From Atriophallophorus winterbourni (taxonomy: Eukaryota; Platyhelminthes; Trematoda; Plagiorchiida; Microphallidae), in NCBI GenBank assembly GCA_013407085.1, contig JACCGJ010003216.1:1-64000 (forward strand): a DNA stretch of 64,000 bases, written 5' to 3'. The notes beneath the pieces are model-generated. The model worked only from the letters and a program-made list of their open reading frames with translations. It did not search any database and was not told the origin of the DNA. The position numbers were made by a program, and so were the translations under genes. Below, piece by piece: positions 8,517 to 20,109 of this stretch; the first letter of the stretch is position 1; each line of letters begins with the position of its first letter.

Positions 8517-9110
8517 ATTTCGACCATCGAAAACCCCTGAGCGCGTATGTTGGTACCACAAGAGATATAGGGATAATACCTCAAAATGCAACCCCCCGTG
8601 TTCAAAAACCGTCAAAATCAAGGGTCAGTCAGTTACGGTGACAACTGTTGCCGGCCCATCAAACCCGAGTCGCCTATTCTATATCACGTTTTCTAGTCGA
8701 TACTGGCGCTGAAATTAGCGCCATACTTCCAAAATCCAGCACCTACAAACCATCGTCCTACACTCTTTAGGCGGCAAATAGCACTCGTATTCACACTAAC
8801 GGCTAAAGCCTGCTAACCTTCAACTTAGGACTGAGACGCAGTTTTCCTGGGTGTTTCTTATCGCGAAGGTTAATTTCTCAATAATCGGCATCGACTTTCT
8901 GTCTCACTTCGGTCTAACTGTCGAAGTAAAACAGCGGAGATTAGTAGATACGAAAAACCTCTTTACAGGTGTCCGGTATCACTACTAAAGCCATTTCCTC
9001 CGGCCTCAAAGCTTTCACTCCAGAAACTTAGACTTTTTGTGCTATACTGCAAGAATTCCCATCCGTCATGCAGCCCCCACGACCGACAGACAAAGTGACT
9101 CACTCCGTAA
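8500..9110 (+). pseudogene. Gypsy A nucleocapsid knuckle and aspartic protease, frame-broken
   Basis: A CHCC-type knuckle, C-x2-H-x9-C-x3-C (CWYH...KC..PC), lies at about 8545-8605. The protease active-site block VDTGAEISAILP is at about 8695-8732 in a different frame. The C-terminal protease block SIIGIDFLSHFGLTVEV is at about 8880-8930. Stops and shifts separate these pieces. The knuckle binds RNA in intact relatives and the protease matures Gag-Pol. Neither could be made from this copy. Confidence 0.7.
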
Positions 9111-9169
9111 AACATCACATTGTCACTAGCGGACCACCAGTCTCATTTTGACCTAGGCGACTTCACCCG

Positions 9170-9691
9170 TCCAAACTCAAAATCGCAACGGCCGAATTTG
9201 AGCACATGCTAGAGCTCGGGATCATCCGTCCCTCCTCCAGCTCCTGGTCGTCACCACTTTATATGGTCCCCAATAAGATTTCAAACGACTGGAGGCCATT
9301 TGGCGACTACCGTGCTCTTACCAATCGAACGGTCTCAGACATATATCCGGTGCCACACATTCACGATTTTTCTTTGAATTTTTGTGCCACAACGATCCGT
9401 AATAAGCTTGATCTCGTTCGTGCTTATGACCACATCCCGGTAGCCGATGAAGACATACCAAAAACGGCAGTCACAACTCCTTTCGGCTTATACGAATTCA
9501 CTCGGATGCTCTTTGGCCTGAGAAACGCTGCACAAACTTTCCAACGTTTTATCGACGAAGTCTTGCGAGGCTCGCCGTTTGCCTACCCATATATCGACGA
9601 CGTCTTGATTGCCAGCAACTATCCAAAGGAGCATGTCAAGCTTATCCGTCTCGTTTTTAGAGCGTTTTGTATAATACGGGATAAAGATTGA
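9170..9691 (+). pseudogene. Gypsy A reverse transcriptase
   Basis: The RT palm and fingers read [19 protein letters not shown], then [10 protein letters not shown], a [13 protein letters not shown] block (first catalytic Asp), [13 protein letters not shown], and YIDD at about 9592-9603 (second and third Asp). The frame shifts at about 9650-9700, and FFGTDALDFLGHRL resumes in the next frame. It is short because of the shift, not because a domain is missing. In intact elements it copies element RNA into DNA. Confidence 0.85.
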
Positions 9692-10860
9692 CCCTAGTAT
9701 ATTTTTTTGGCACAGATGCACTGGACTTCCTCGGTCATCGCCTTAGTCGATCTGGTATCACACCTCTTCCTGAGAAATGCCAGGCGATTTCCGACTTCCT
9801 TGTCCCAACAACGGTAATGCAGTCGCGCCGCTTTATCGGCATGATCAACTTTTACCGTCGCTTTATCCCGAACTGTGCAAAGATCATTGCACCGCTGACC
9901 GATTTGCTCGACTACAAATCAAAATCACTACAGCTTTCGTCAGAGGCACTTGAAGCTTTTGCCGCATCCAAAATAGCTCTTTGCAGTGCCACAGAACTCT
10001 CATTCATTGATCCGGAACCGACCTTTCCTTTGTCATTGACGACCGATGCCTCCAATTCGGCTGTGGGAGCTGTTTTACAACAACACCACAAGAACACAGT
10101 CCGTCCACTGGCATTTTTCTCGCAAAAGCTTAATCCGGCACAAACTCGCTACAGCACATTTGGCCGTGAATTACTTGCGATATATTTGGCCATACGGCAT
10201 TTCCGTCATTTACTGGAAGGTCGTGACTTCATTATTTTCACGGATCACAAACCATTAACTTTTGCTCTGCAGTCTGAACTTGATCGTCATTCGCCACGCG
10301 AGATTCGACACTTAGATTACATCTCTCAGTTCTCTACCGATATTCGTCACGTCAAAGGAGATGCTAACTTGGTTGCCGATGCTTTATCAAGACCTGACAT
10401 TTCTGTTTTGTCTGCAGGCACACCATTTGATCTCTCCCTTTTGACTAACCATCAAGCCGAGATTGATAAAATCGAACTCGCGAAGTGTCGATCCCTGGAT
10501 TTGCAACAAATTCAGTTACCAAACGCCGATGCCTCGTTGATGTGCGATATCTCGACAGGGAAACCTAAACCTCTTGTCCCTCTTCCTCTGCGACGTGCCA
10601 TTTTCGATCATTTTCATTCGATGTCTCATCCTGGAAAGCGTGCCACCATGAGGCTAATCGCAGATCATTTTGTTTGGCCGTCCATGAATAATGATATACG
10701 AAATTGGGTCCAGCATTGCATTCCTTGTCGAAAGAATAAGATATCTCGACATATCTCGACACCTTACGTTCCATTTAGGCATCTAACTGTCGATTCTCTC
10801 ACGTGCATCTTGATCTCGTCGGTCCTATACCACCATCGAACGGATACTCATTCATCCTAA
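9688..10860 (+). pseudogene. Gypsy A RT connection, RNase H and integrase zinc domain
   Basis: Continues RT with LGHRLSRSGITPLPEKC. RNase H follows, with TTDASNSAVGAVLQQ (Asp), FGRELLAIYLAIRHFRHLL (Glu), FTDHKPL (Asp) and DANLVADALSR (Asp), so the catalytic set is present. The integrase HHCC zinc region follows at about 10610-10735 (H..MSHPGKRAT, then CIPC). The frame is lost at about 10800, and the integrase core resumes at 10803 in another frame. Confidence 0.85.
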
Positions 10861-11747
10861 CGGCGATTGATAGTTTTACTCGATCGCCGATTGCTGTTCC
10901 GATCAAAGACACATGTTCAGAGACTGTAGCACGCGCCTTCGTCGAACATTGGATTGCCAATTTTGGCACACCAGCTGTCATCACAACCGACCGTGGCGCT
11001 CAGTTTCAATCGACTTTGTTCCGAGATTTGACGCGACTCCTTGGCTGCCAGCACATCCGAACCACCGCCTACCACCCTAACTCGAACGGATTGGTTGAAC
11101 GCTTCCATCGGCAGCTTAAAGCCTCTTTAGCTTGTCAGCCTGATCCTAATAAATGGACTGAGAATTTGCCACTTGTTCTTCTTGGAATACGTTCCGCTAT
11201 CAAAGAAGACATGCAGTGCTCAGCCGCAGAGTTAGTTTTTGGTACCGCATTGTGTCTTCCCGGTGAACTCGTTGTGCCCTGCCAGTCACTACTTCCGGCG
11301 TCAGATTACATTTCTCGCTTGCGATCGTTCATGTCCAAGTTAGACTTCACGCCTCCTCGTCAGCGCATTATCCACCAACAGAAATCACCTCATCTTGATA
11401 CGTGTGATTTTGTTTTTGTGCGACGCGACTCTGTTTGTAAACCTCTTCAGCCATCCTATCATGGACCTCACAGAGTTATCGAGCGTAAACCCAAGTTCTT
11501 CGTTTTGGATATGAATGGTCGGCATGACACCGTTTCTATTGACCGCTCAAAACCCGCTTTTGTCGAGTCTAAGACATCATCTCCACCAAGCGTCACCATC
11601 CCTCACGCACAACCGCCTGATAATCCTCATGTGCCAACCTCCACCCACGTTCATCCCAATTGCCCGGTCCCTCCTACCCCCGTTCAAACCCGAACCGGTA
11701 GACATGTGCATTGCCCCAAACGCCTTGCTGACTACGTGAACTTATGA
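10803..11747 (+). pseudogene. Gypsy A integrase core and C-terminus
   Basis: The DDE integrase core has HLDLVGPIPPSNG (D), ITTDRGAQFQS (D) and NGLVERFHRQLK (E). The C-terminal region includes DFVFVRRDSV, PSYHGPHRVIERKPKFFVL and a proline-rich tail to the stop at 11747. The DDE triad is intact within this 314-residue frame. It is separated from its zinc domain by one frameshift near 10800. It inserts element DNA into the host chromosome in intact relatives. Confidence 0.85.
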
Positions 11748-11794
11748 ACATTTCGAACGTATGTTACCCTTCATTCAAGCCTAACTCACGCTCT

Positions 11795-11807
11795 GGTGGG
11801 GGATTAT
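11795..11807 (+). promoter_or_regulatory. Gypsy A polypurine tract
   Basis: TGGTGGGGGATTA immediately precedes the TG that starts the 3' LTR at 11808. It is in the expected position for plus-strand priming. Confidence 0.6.
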
Positions 11808-12200
11808 TGTAGTGAACTGCTTCCACTTTGTAACTTCGTACTTTATACATACAATTTTTGGCCTTGTATATTTATTCGTTTTTTTGGCTATGTATACTTC
11901 ATCTGTATCAATGTTTGTACAATATACTTTTTAGCGGTCAATATAATTTCGAACTGGGACTCTGTCTTCTTTCGTGGATGCGAAGTCTGTGTGCGTTGCT
12001 CCCTGCCGAAATTGTGAATAACGGATTCTCCAACATGTTAGCGCATTCTGCACCTTGGATTCCATCTCTTGGTTTTTCCTGTGTGGATTACCCCGCTATC
12101 GTTGGACTTCACCAATCTTCATTTGGACATTTGCTCCGTTGGTTTTTTAGTAGGTTCCTTCCATTTTTGACATTTTGTGTGTAGTGCTAGACTTATATTT
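11808..12200 (+). repeat. Gypsy A 3' LTR
   Basis: Starts TGTAGTGAACTGC directly after the purine tract and shares about 300 bp with 5173-5474. A more diverged relative is at 14630-14942. The right end is not fixed. LINE-F 3' UTR sequence begins at about 12205. Confidence 0.7.
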
Positions 12201-12610
12201 TTGGTCCACAACAACAGTAAGTGACTGACAAGCCAATCGAGCGTCTAGAATTACTTTCGGTGGAAAGCTGCGGAGGAGCACCCACCAATGCCAAAGGTTC
12301 AATCCTTTTTCTCCGTGTGAAACCTATAATGGTCATATGACTAGGAGAAAGTATTTGGTGATGCACCGCGCTATAATCGATGCTGGAAAAAGAAAAGGCA
12401 GTTTCTCCTCACTAGCACGGTGAGAGGTCAGCTGATGGAGAATCAAGAATAAGCAGCTCTAAAATTGCTACAATGAATAACGAGCAAAATGGAGGACAAC
12501 CTAAGCATGACGATCATGGGATTTAATCAGAGAATAACTTACCCCAGTCACGGTCTAAACCCTGCTTGTAAGTTGAGACGGAACTACAGGAGATAAGTTC
12601 TTCAGGGAGC

Positions 12611-12672
12611 TTATATATATATATATATATATATAGATATATATAATATATTTATATATATATATATATATT
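12611..12672. repeat. (TA)n microsatellite
   Basis: About 60 bp of nearly uninterrupted TA dinucleotides marks the left edge of the insertion in LINE-F. It is probably the expanded tail of the element that follows. Confidence 0.85.
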
Positions 12673-13654
12673 CTTGGACATCCGAGGCATGCAATACATG
12701 ATCAGTTTATCAAACATTTGAACAGCAAAAGAAAATAGAACAGTGCAAGTGACCGGAGTGAGCGGGATTTTTAAACATTTTTTCTGTTCAATAAGGGAGA
12801 TGAATATACAATTGGTAAGAAAAACATTTTCAATGTCTAATAGCGGGGCCTTTGAATCGGCCGTGCTCGAAATTATTGTTTTCATGCGTTTTTATTTTTT
12901 CAGTCAACACGGAAGCTTTTGTTTTTTGAAACGTTTTAACATGTCGTGAACATGTAAACAAAGGACGTTTGATGCCCCGCACGCTTTAAACGCTGCGCAA
13001 TATTTTTATTTTTTGAAGGATGGGGAATTTGCTGCGCCGGTCAGAATAATGCGAAAGAAAACTCATACATGCCTGCAGACGGAACCGAAACTGTTTTGAT
13101 TTTGAATGTGACTGGCAATCTCAAATTTTCCCATCAAAATTTGACGTCCCCCTTATTCGTGTTGAAATTCTGTGTTTAAACTATTTTGATTAACTGAAAA
13201 TTCGTTTTAACGAATAAAGTTCTCTTCTTATTCTTCTTCTTCTTCTTCTAAAATTTCATTTAAATTATGTCAAGATTTACGAATGGCAAGGACGCAAGAA
13301 ACAAATGGAGAACAGAAATGGAAGGTTATTATGGAAAAAAGTGGTGCGAATTGTAATTAAGTTGTCATAAAAATTGATAAATAAATTATATATGCATAAA
13401 TTCATGTTTTTACGGAAAGGTTGGTTAAGAAGATTGAAGAGGGATCAATAATCCATCGGAATAAGAAAATCTAAGAAATAGTGAGTGATGAGAGTGGGTG
13501 TGGCTGATAGCATGGAGTAGGCGGTAGGGTGCTGTGCTCCAATACTCTTGAAGAATTGTCGACGAATCGAACCAAAATTTGTTCACCAGCCGGATTTTCG
13601 TTATCTGCAGGAGAATGAATTGCATACGGAACAAATCTCAATCAGATAGATTTC
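12673..13654. other. Insertion in LINE-F: LINE-B-like 3' end plus uncharacterised DNA
   Basis: The first 50 bp (TTCTTGGACATCCGAGGCATG and following) resembles the LINE-B 3' end at 40300 and 14960 in minus orientation. The rest has no convincing coding frame. An AATAAAG followed by (TTC)n at about 13215-13250 looks like a second element's 3' end on the plus strand. No target duplication was identified. Confidence 0.45.
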
Positions 13655-13659
13655 AGTTT

Positions 13660-14570
13660 GTTCCAGAAGTTGACCACCCTGTAGCTGGAAACGTTTTTCC
13701 TAGAATTTACTCGACATCGTTTCTTAGCAAGCTTGAGTGCCTGTCCGCGAGTGCCTAGCTTAAGACGTAAGGTAAAGATGTCATCTGGATTACCGCAGCT
13801 TAAACCCTTCAAGATCTTAAAGTTTTAAATCAAATCACCTCTTAAACGACGACGCTTAAGAGAGAAAAGACCCAGAGCCCATAGGCGATCAGCATAGCTT
13901 GTCTCACGCTGACCCTCAATAATGCGTGTTGCTAGTCGCTGGACGCTTCCAAGTCGAATGATATCCTTCTGGTAGTGAAGACACCACGCCTGGACACAAT
14001 ATTCTGAATGCGGCGTGACTAACGCTTCGCAAGGTGGCAGGAACACGCCAGGACGTCTGCTGGAAAGCACCGACTTCAACCGAAAGGGCACATTGCGTGC
14101 ACGTTACGCTGCAACAGCGCATTGGTCCTCCCATTTGAAGTCAGCTCTAACTAGAACACCCAAGTCCTTAACCCGCTGTTTGGCGTCAACGCTAATAGCA
14201 GTACCTTACACCTGTACTGTGATTTTGTCGACCAGAGCAGACAAGAGTTGGCACTTATTGAGGTTCAGTTAGAGGTCCTACCGTATGGACTAATCAATGA
14301 CCCGCTCGAGGTCGTGCATCAGAGAATCTTCATCCGTTGAACCTATGAACTTCAGTCATCCGCGAAAATGGAGCACGGGCACTCCAAGATAGGCGACAAG
14401 TCATAGATAAAAATCAGAAAGAGCAGCCGACCTAGCACAGACCCTGAGGTACCTCACTTATCACCTCTGTTTTAATCGACAACGTAGATTCTACTCGTAC
14501 TCTAAAGGTCCTACCTGTAAGGAATGATTTTATCCAAGCAAGTAAACTACCCCTTATGGTTATGTTTCAA
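13660..14570 (-). pseudogene. LINE-F ORF2 C-terminal half, degenerate
   Basis: The best frame (13825-14091) shows RLKSVLSSRR, then an EYCVQAWCLHYQKDI block, SVQRLATRII and LFSLKRRRLRGDLI, the post-RT region of Jockey/CR1-like ORF2. Up to about 14570, other frames give remnants matching 62800-63330, including the LSPILEC, adenine-rich stretch before the thumb. Many stops and shifts. No catalytic box survives intact. Confidence 0.7.
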
Positions 14571-14629
14571 GCTCATTGCTTTTTATACCATAACATACTA
14601 TTGATTATTGACTATTGACTATTGTTGTA

Positions 14630-14942
14630 CCTTCATATTTTCTACATGTACATTTTGGCCTTGTATGCTTCATTCGAATTAATGTTTGTACAATACACTT
14701 TTTGGCGCTTAATATAATTTCGAACCTTCGGACTTTGTCTTGTTCCGTGGTTGCAAAGTTTGCGTAGGTCTCGTCGTGCGATAATTGAGATTAACGGATC
14801 CTGAAATCATTTTAGCGCATTCTACACCTTGGATTCCATCACAGATTTTCCTGTGCTTATTATCTCGCAAACGTTGGACTTCACTAGATCTTTCGTTGGA
14901 CCATTGCTCATTTGGTCTTTCAGTGAGTTTATTCCATTTTTT
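14630..14942 (+). repeat. Diverged gypsy-A-type LTR, solo
   Basis: Aligns with 11840-12150: TTGGCCTTGTATGCTTC, AATGTTTGTACAATACACTTTTTGGCG, TTAGCGCATTCTACACCTTGGATTCCATC and the CGTTGGACTTCAC region. (Blocks are quoted in parts.) It also shares the part beyond GGACTTC that the 5173 LTR has lost. It ends against the (AAAT)n tail of the LINE-B fragment. Confidence 0.65.
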
Positions 14943-15420
14943 AAATAAATAAATAAATGAATAGTTTATTCTCGGAATTCCAAGGCTTGCTAAGCATGAT
15001 CGATAATTATCAAAGTTGTTTGTATACATAAGGCATAAAATGGACAATAATTATTAACATTTTCAAGGTCATACGTGCTGTTAATTTTTCGTTCGTTAAA
15101 ATGGACCAGGTAAATGATAATCAATCAGTTTGGCAGAAATACATTATATGAGCAGTTATTGTATGAAATCGGGTGAGGGGAAAATGACATAAAGAATATT
15201 AAAAAACAATGGACCGGAACATCGAAGATGTGAGGAATCTCATAGAGTCAGAATCTTCAAAAATGTTCAGTGGGAACACATTATTATTGTCGAATATATG
15301 TTTTGAGAGTGTCTTTTTATGGGTATTCGCAGAAGATTCAGCGTCGCAGTGTTGCCTCGTTTGTGAGTCGGAATTCTTCACATGGATGTAAAGAGGTAAT
15401 CTGGAAAATAAATACTAAGG
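14943..15420 (-). mobile_element. LINE-B fragment, 3' UTR only
   Basis: The reverse complement matches 23625-23907 joined to 25931-26137, the LINE-B 3' UTR that is interrupted by the pogo element. It ends in (ATTT)n at 14943-14960. The pogo insertion is absent, so this copy shows the empty site. Confidence 0.8.
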
Positions 15421-15626
15421 GTGTAATGGATAGCGATGAATAGATTCTGGGGCTGCGTGTATTCCAGTTATATCCACATACAATTTTGACTTCCAGACAA
15501 CCACAAAAGAGCGGAAACCGTGCGTAGACAAATAGTGTATTGTAATTATCGAGAGCTTAACAACAAGAAAATTTGAATTACAAAACTGTTGATTACTATT
15601 GATTAAATATTTGAACCGTCACCACA
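15421..15626 (-). repeat. Gypsy B 3' LTR, truncated
   Basis: The minus strand begins TGTGGTGACGG after the purine tract. It shares ATAATTACAATACAC and TGGATATAACTGGAA blocks with 58277-58366. It is cut at 15420 by the LINE-B fragment. Confidence 0.6.
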
Positions 15627-15638
15627 GATTCCCCTCTT
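15627..15638 (-). promoter_or_regulatory. Gypsy B polypurine tract
   Basis: AAGAGGGGAATC on the minus strand, directly before the LTR start TGTGG. Confidence 0.55.
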
Positions 15639-15824
15639 AGAGTGTCGAACAAGAAAAAGACGCTCGAAAAAAAACATTATGTTATAAAATCGTCAAACTT
15701 TTAGGGAAAATGTACCTTGCGGCCTGAATTGGTTTGTCTGTCGGGTGGTTTGATACACGAACGGAATGGGTGTTTATCATGGGTAAGGTTGGTTTCTGGT
15801 GAATCAGAAGAAGGGACGTGTTGG

Positions 15825-16860
15825 TCAGTAGTAGATGTCTGTGGAGTAATGTTTCGGGTATTTGCTTTCGCTTGTTGGTTCTACGTAAGCGACTTTCAGA
15901 CGATCGATACTCACAGTTTCTCTTGATCCATCCCGGTCAATTACGAAATACTTGGGATGCCTGCTGAGCACCTTGTACGGACCAGTATATGGTGGTTGAA
16001 CTCGTTGACGTACATGATCAGCGCGCATAAACACAAAGTCGCAGGTAGACAAGTCTGCCGTGATATAGAACGTTTGGGCTTGTTGGCGAGTAGGGATAGC
16101 TCGTAATAATTTCATGAAGCTGCGAAGGCGACTAACATATTGTGGAGCTGTAAGATCATTTGGTGAATCGAAAGATGTCAGAAATTCGCCCGGTAGGTTA
16201 GGTGTACTCCCGTACACTATCTCAGCAGCTGAGCAACCCAGGTCTTCTATTACGGTTGTACGGATACCAAGAGGCTCCAAAGGCAATGACTCGGACTGAC
16301 GTTCTGAATTTCCGTGACACATGATTGCGGCTTTTAGTTGCCGGTGAAATCTTTCGACAAAGCCATTTGAAGAAGGATGATAGGCTGTAGTCTGTATGTG
16401 CTTTGTACCGAGTGTTCTATTCAATTCCCGAAAAAGCGTTGACTGGAATTGAGAACCTCTGTCAGTGGTAATAGTGTTCCGTACACCAAAGTTGCTGATC
16501 CAATGTTGAACGAAAGCTTTCGCAACCGTTTCTGCACTGCTACTGGGTATGACTACAGCCAATGGCCAACGAGTAGAACGGTCGACGCAGCTCAATATAT
16601 AAGAGCAACCATAAGAGACCGCTAATGGATCAACGAGATCCAAGTGAACGTGCTGAAAGCGCTCCGTAACAGGTGAAAATACACCAGGGGAACTGATGGT
16701 GTGACGTTAGACTTTGCTTTGTTGACATCGGAGGCAACTCTTGGTCCAAAGTTAAATGTCTTTATGCATGTCAGACCAAAGATAACGAGAGCTAATCAGC
16801 TTTCAAATAGCTTTTACTCCGGAATGTGATAAACCATGTAAATGCTCGAATACGGTACGT
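15825..16860 (-). pseudogene. Gypsy B integrase (copy 1)
   Basis: The integrase core frame (15825-16643) shows LVDPLAVSYGCSYILSCVD, ITTDRGSQFQS and NGFVERFHRQLK, the D, D and E of the catalytic core. A C-terminal domain follows with DFVFMRADHV and PYTGPYKVLSRHPKYFVI. The zinc HHCC region upstream (16650-16860) is readable only in broken frames (the HGLSHSGVK-like and CLRCQQ-like remnants). At the start of the core, HVHLDLVDPLA replaces the usual LDLVGP (Gly to Asp). Confidence 0.8.
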
Positions 16861-16861
16861 C

Positions 16862-17550
16862 TTAAATCTGATGGTACAATTGGACGGACATGTCACAAAC
16901 CAGATAAGAATTGGAATTAGATATCGGAATATGGCGGATTTTACCCGATTGTGAAGTAATATACCGACTCATTACAGGGTCATTTTGCTGCGAACGTACT
17001 AATTGCTCAAAGTCGATTCCAGGCAGGTCGATAGTACTTAACTGAATCCGAGAGAATGTATCCGCAACTGTGTTTGACAAGACGGAAAGATATCGAATGT
17101 CACTCGTGAATTGCGAGATATAATCTAAGTGACGTATTTCTTGAGGCGAATATTGATCCGATTATGCAGAAAGAGCAAACGTTAAGGGCTTGTGATCGGT
17201 CCATACTGTGGAATCACGGCCTTCAAGCAAATGTCTGAAATGTCGTATCACATAATAGATAGCCAGTAACTCACGGCCGAACGTACTGTATTGAGTTTCA
17301 GCTGGTTGAAGACGACGAGAAAAGAAAGCGAGTGGCTTGGTGATATTGTCTTCTTCTTTTTGAAGGACCACGCCGACTGCTTCTCGTGATGCGTCTGTAA
17401 CAAGAGACAGTCGAGCATTGGGGTTCGTTGAAAAATGAGTCAGTGAAGTGACTTTGTTTAGTGCAGATTTGAGTTGTTCGAATGATTTGATGGCTTCGTC
17501 ATTCATTTTAAATTCACATTTTTTCCACGTAACAAGTCAGTCAATGGTTG
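16862..17550 (-). pseudogene. Gypsy B RNase H (copy 1)
   Basis: The frame at 17162-17506 has SLVTDASREAVGVVLQKEED (catalytic Asp), YSTFGRELLAIYYVIRHFRH (Glu) and WTDHKPLTFALSA (Asp). After a break near 17160 the frame at 16862-17080 has SNTVADTFSRIQL (final Asp). All four catalytic positions are visible, across two frames. Confidence 0.75.
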
Positions 17551-17555
17551 TGAAA

Positions 17556-18260
17556 TCATAGCACATTGCGGAATAAAGCGTCTATAATAGTTGACCAAAC
17601 CCAAGAAACGTCTGACTTGACGGATGGAGCTGGGACATGGATAATCTTGGATAGCTGAGGTAACGGTTTTATATCGGAACTATCAATTCGGTGTCCAAGA
17701 ATTTCGGTAGAACTCACACGAAACAGGCATTTATCTGGATTAACCACAATGCCGTAGTGAGATAGACGTTGAAATACTCAACGGAGGTGTTTAAGATGTT
17801 CAGTGAGATTTGTACTCGCGACTAGGACATCATCAATGTACACGTAGACGAAAACAAGACCGAGGAAAACTTGGTCCATGAATCTCTGGAAGGTCTGTGC
17901 AGCATTGCGTAGACCGAATGGCATCCCGAGAAATTCGAACAGACCAAATGGAGTTGTGATGGCAGTTTTGGGAATATCTTCGTCAGCTACAGGAATTTGA
18001 TGATATGCCAGCACTAAATCCAACTTCGAGAACACAGATTTCCCGTGAAGAGATAGTGCAAAGTCGTGTATGTGCGGGATTGGATATCGATCGGGATCGT
18101 TACACGATTTGAAGCACGATAATGGCCATATGGATGCCAGGCGTCCGGTTAGTTCATTTTGACCATGTGAATAGGATTGGTCCAAGGTGAATTCGATGGA
18201 CGGATTATTCCGAGTTCCATCATATGCTTGAATTCTCGTTTAGCAGCTTCAACTTTGTTA
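17556..18260 (-). pseudogene. Gypsy B reverse transcriptase (copy 1)
   Basis: RT blocks: [69 protein letters not shown] at about 17820-17850, then KCLFRVSSTEILGHRIDSS in the next frame. The YIDD box is intact. The N-terminal part (18186-18260) is broken. It copied element RNA in intact relatives. Confidence 0.8.
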
Positions 18261-18565
18261 GGCGCCAGTCTGCGTGGTCTACTGAAAACCGGGAGTCCAC
18301 GGGTTTAGATATGGTGTTTCATATCATACTTCAGAGGAGTAGCGTGTGCACGTAGTTTGAATATATCCGAATATTTCCTCATGAGAGAAACGTAATTCGG
18401 TGCATCATCTGGAATCAGGACTCGAATAATTTGTATGGGTGAATTACACAAATAGTCGATGACATTATTCATTGTGACATTGTCAATGAGTTTTCGTGTA
18501 CTCACGTTGACTGAAAGATTAAAGTGTGAGAGGAAATTGGCTCCCAGTATAGAGCTTTTGACATC
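18261..18565 (-). pseudogene. Gypsy B protease end and linker (copy 1)
   Basis: MSTRKLIDNVTMNNVIDYLC and YVSLMRKYSDIFK match 59561-59740 of the other copy almost residue for residue. Homology ends at about 18565 after a KSSILGANFLS-like block. Nothing of gag is present. Confidence 0.7.
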
Positions 18566-20100
18566 TCAGAAAGCATTGCCAGGTCGATCCAACGGAGAAA
18601 TAAATTGTTTCAACACGGTTTTCACCATGTTTTCATATAATTTATGCATGGAAACTTTGGTTACGCATTCCGAGCATGATGCTTGTAAAAAATATGCTCG
18701 AAACATTTTCAGAGAACTTCAATAATGTAATAAAATATAAGCGAAGGTAACATAATTATGTTATACAGTTGGCGTTGAAATCTTGAAATCCTAGAATTGT
18801 CAAGGCACGTCAACAAAAACCGATTCAATTAGCTACCTACCCAGCGCAACGAGAATTTGGTCAAGTTAAGATGTTATATGCACGATAAAACGTGCGTGGA
18901 GAACTGTGACTTAAATTGAATGACATTGTAAAGATTGTTAAATTTGAAAATAAAATCCTATTTTAAATTGCGGTGGATATCTCTGCCAATCAACTTGGTT
19001 GACCGCATGTATACCAACTATCGTGGTATCCATTGTCTCGACATGCAGACATTGAATATAAGGCTTAATGCTACGTCACAGCAGTTGTTATAGCTGATTG
19101 TTTAATTGAAGACTGATAAAGCGTCTCATTTTCTGCATGTTTCTTCATATAATTCTTGTTCACTTTAATGCTAGTAAGAAGGCTCTAAATCGTTAAGTAT
19201 TTTGAACCTGTGAAATCTAGAAACGTTTTTGATTGTGCGAATAAATTTGATGAAATATCTTGTATTTAACTTTACAGAAGAAGAGCGCAGACTAACCAGA
19301 GGTTTGTTTGTTCATTTAGTATACTTGAATTGAGAGCATTGCTTAATCATGGGACTATGTTTAGGCCATGTGTATTCTGATCGTCGTGATTCCTCATTTT
19401 TCGAGATTTGTATTGAAATAATCAAATAGCTGTTCAATACCATATGATATCTGTGCAAAAATTTAGAATAAATAGTGGTTTAAAGCTTATATGGAGTGTG
19501 TGGTGAATGTGTATGTAAATATGAATATTTTTTCCACATAAATCAACACCACCATTACATTGCTATCAACGTGATCAATAGGATCATTGCCATCACATTG
19601 TGGTCCAAGTTTTGATCACGATTGCTTTGCTGGTTGGTGACATTGAGATCCTGATTGTATGGTCTCTAGCTGAGTTTGTGTCACAAAAAAGTCATCCGTT
19701 GTGTGTGATATACTATATGAATCCATGAATGTTTATGATTACCTGTTCAACCATATGTGGGGAGTATATTCCTGTGAATTATCATTTTCTTTCCAATAGT
19801 CTAGGCACAACTAACTGCATAATTGATTTTCACTGATATGAAGAAAATAGATTTTCTATGATACAATTAAGTCGAACGGAACAAGGATTGTGACTATGAG
19901 ATCGTGAAGAATGCATTACTGTTATTTGGTTCACAACTACATGAGTTAATAAAATTTATCAATATTATTATTTCAAATATGCATGTACTATTTTACAAAT
20001 TTACCGCACTTGTGGTACAAAGACGTTTGCAAAAGAAATATGATAGCTCTTGGCATTGACCCGCGAGCTTGAAAAAACTTGCTCTTGGTCGCACACATTG
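18566..20100. other. No recognisable feature
   Basis: About 1.5 kb without a coding frame, element terminus or RNA gene that I can support. Composition is AT-rich and even. Confidence 0.5.
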
Positions 20101-20109
20101 AAGGCATTA

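Larger units (their letters stand above)
7887..12200 (+). mobile_element. Gypsy A: gypsy-type LTR retrotransposon, degenerate
   Basis: Plus-strand order gag, zinc knuckle, protease, RT, RNase H, integrase, polypurine tract, 3' LTR: the gypsy order. Frame breaks occur near 8516, 8690, 9690 and 10800, and several stops lie between 8710 and 9200. The 5' LTR and gag start are not adjacent. A related LTR lies at 5173-5474 on the other side of LINE-C. Confidence 0.85.
12205..14570 (-). mobile_element. LINE-F copy, 5'-truncated and split by a 1 kb insertion
   Basis: 12205-12610 aligns with the LINE-F 3' UTR at 62005-62400 (shared blocks include GCCAATCGAGCGTC, AGCACGGTGAGAGGTCAGCT and GATGCTGGAAAAAGAAAA). 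About 13655-14570 continues with the ORF2 sequence found at 62410-63330. The break falls between AGTTCTTC and TTCCAGAAG, which are adjacent in the uninterrupted copy. The intervening 12611-13654 is therefore an insertion. Confidence 0.75.
15421..18565 (-). mobile_element. Gypsy B copy 1, 5'-truncated
   Basis: Minus-strand gypsy element of the same family as 58190-61981. From high to low coordinates: end of protease/linker, RT, RNase H, integrase, polypurine tract, LTR. Gag and the protease start are missing, and homology with the other copy stops near 18565. Confidence 0.8.

Noticed and set aside
12652..12885. 77-residue minus-strand frame ending in Tyr-Ile repeats
   Set aside because: Its end is the (TA)n microsatellite and the rest has no motif. 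Not a gene.
13200..13255. Poly(A) signal of a host gene (AATAAAG)
   Set aside because: It is directly followed by (TTC)n and no gene precedes it. More likely an element 3' end.
18566..20100. Host gene exons in the longest element-free stretch
   Set aside because: No open frame over about 70 codons with splice-site support or recognisable motif. Cannot be supported.
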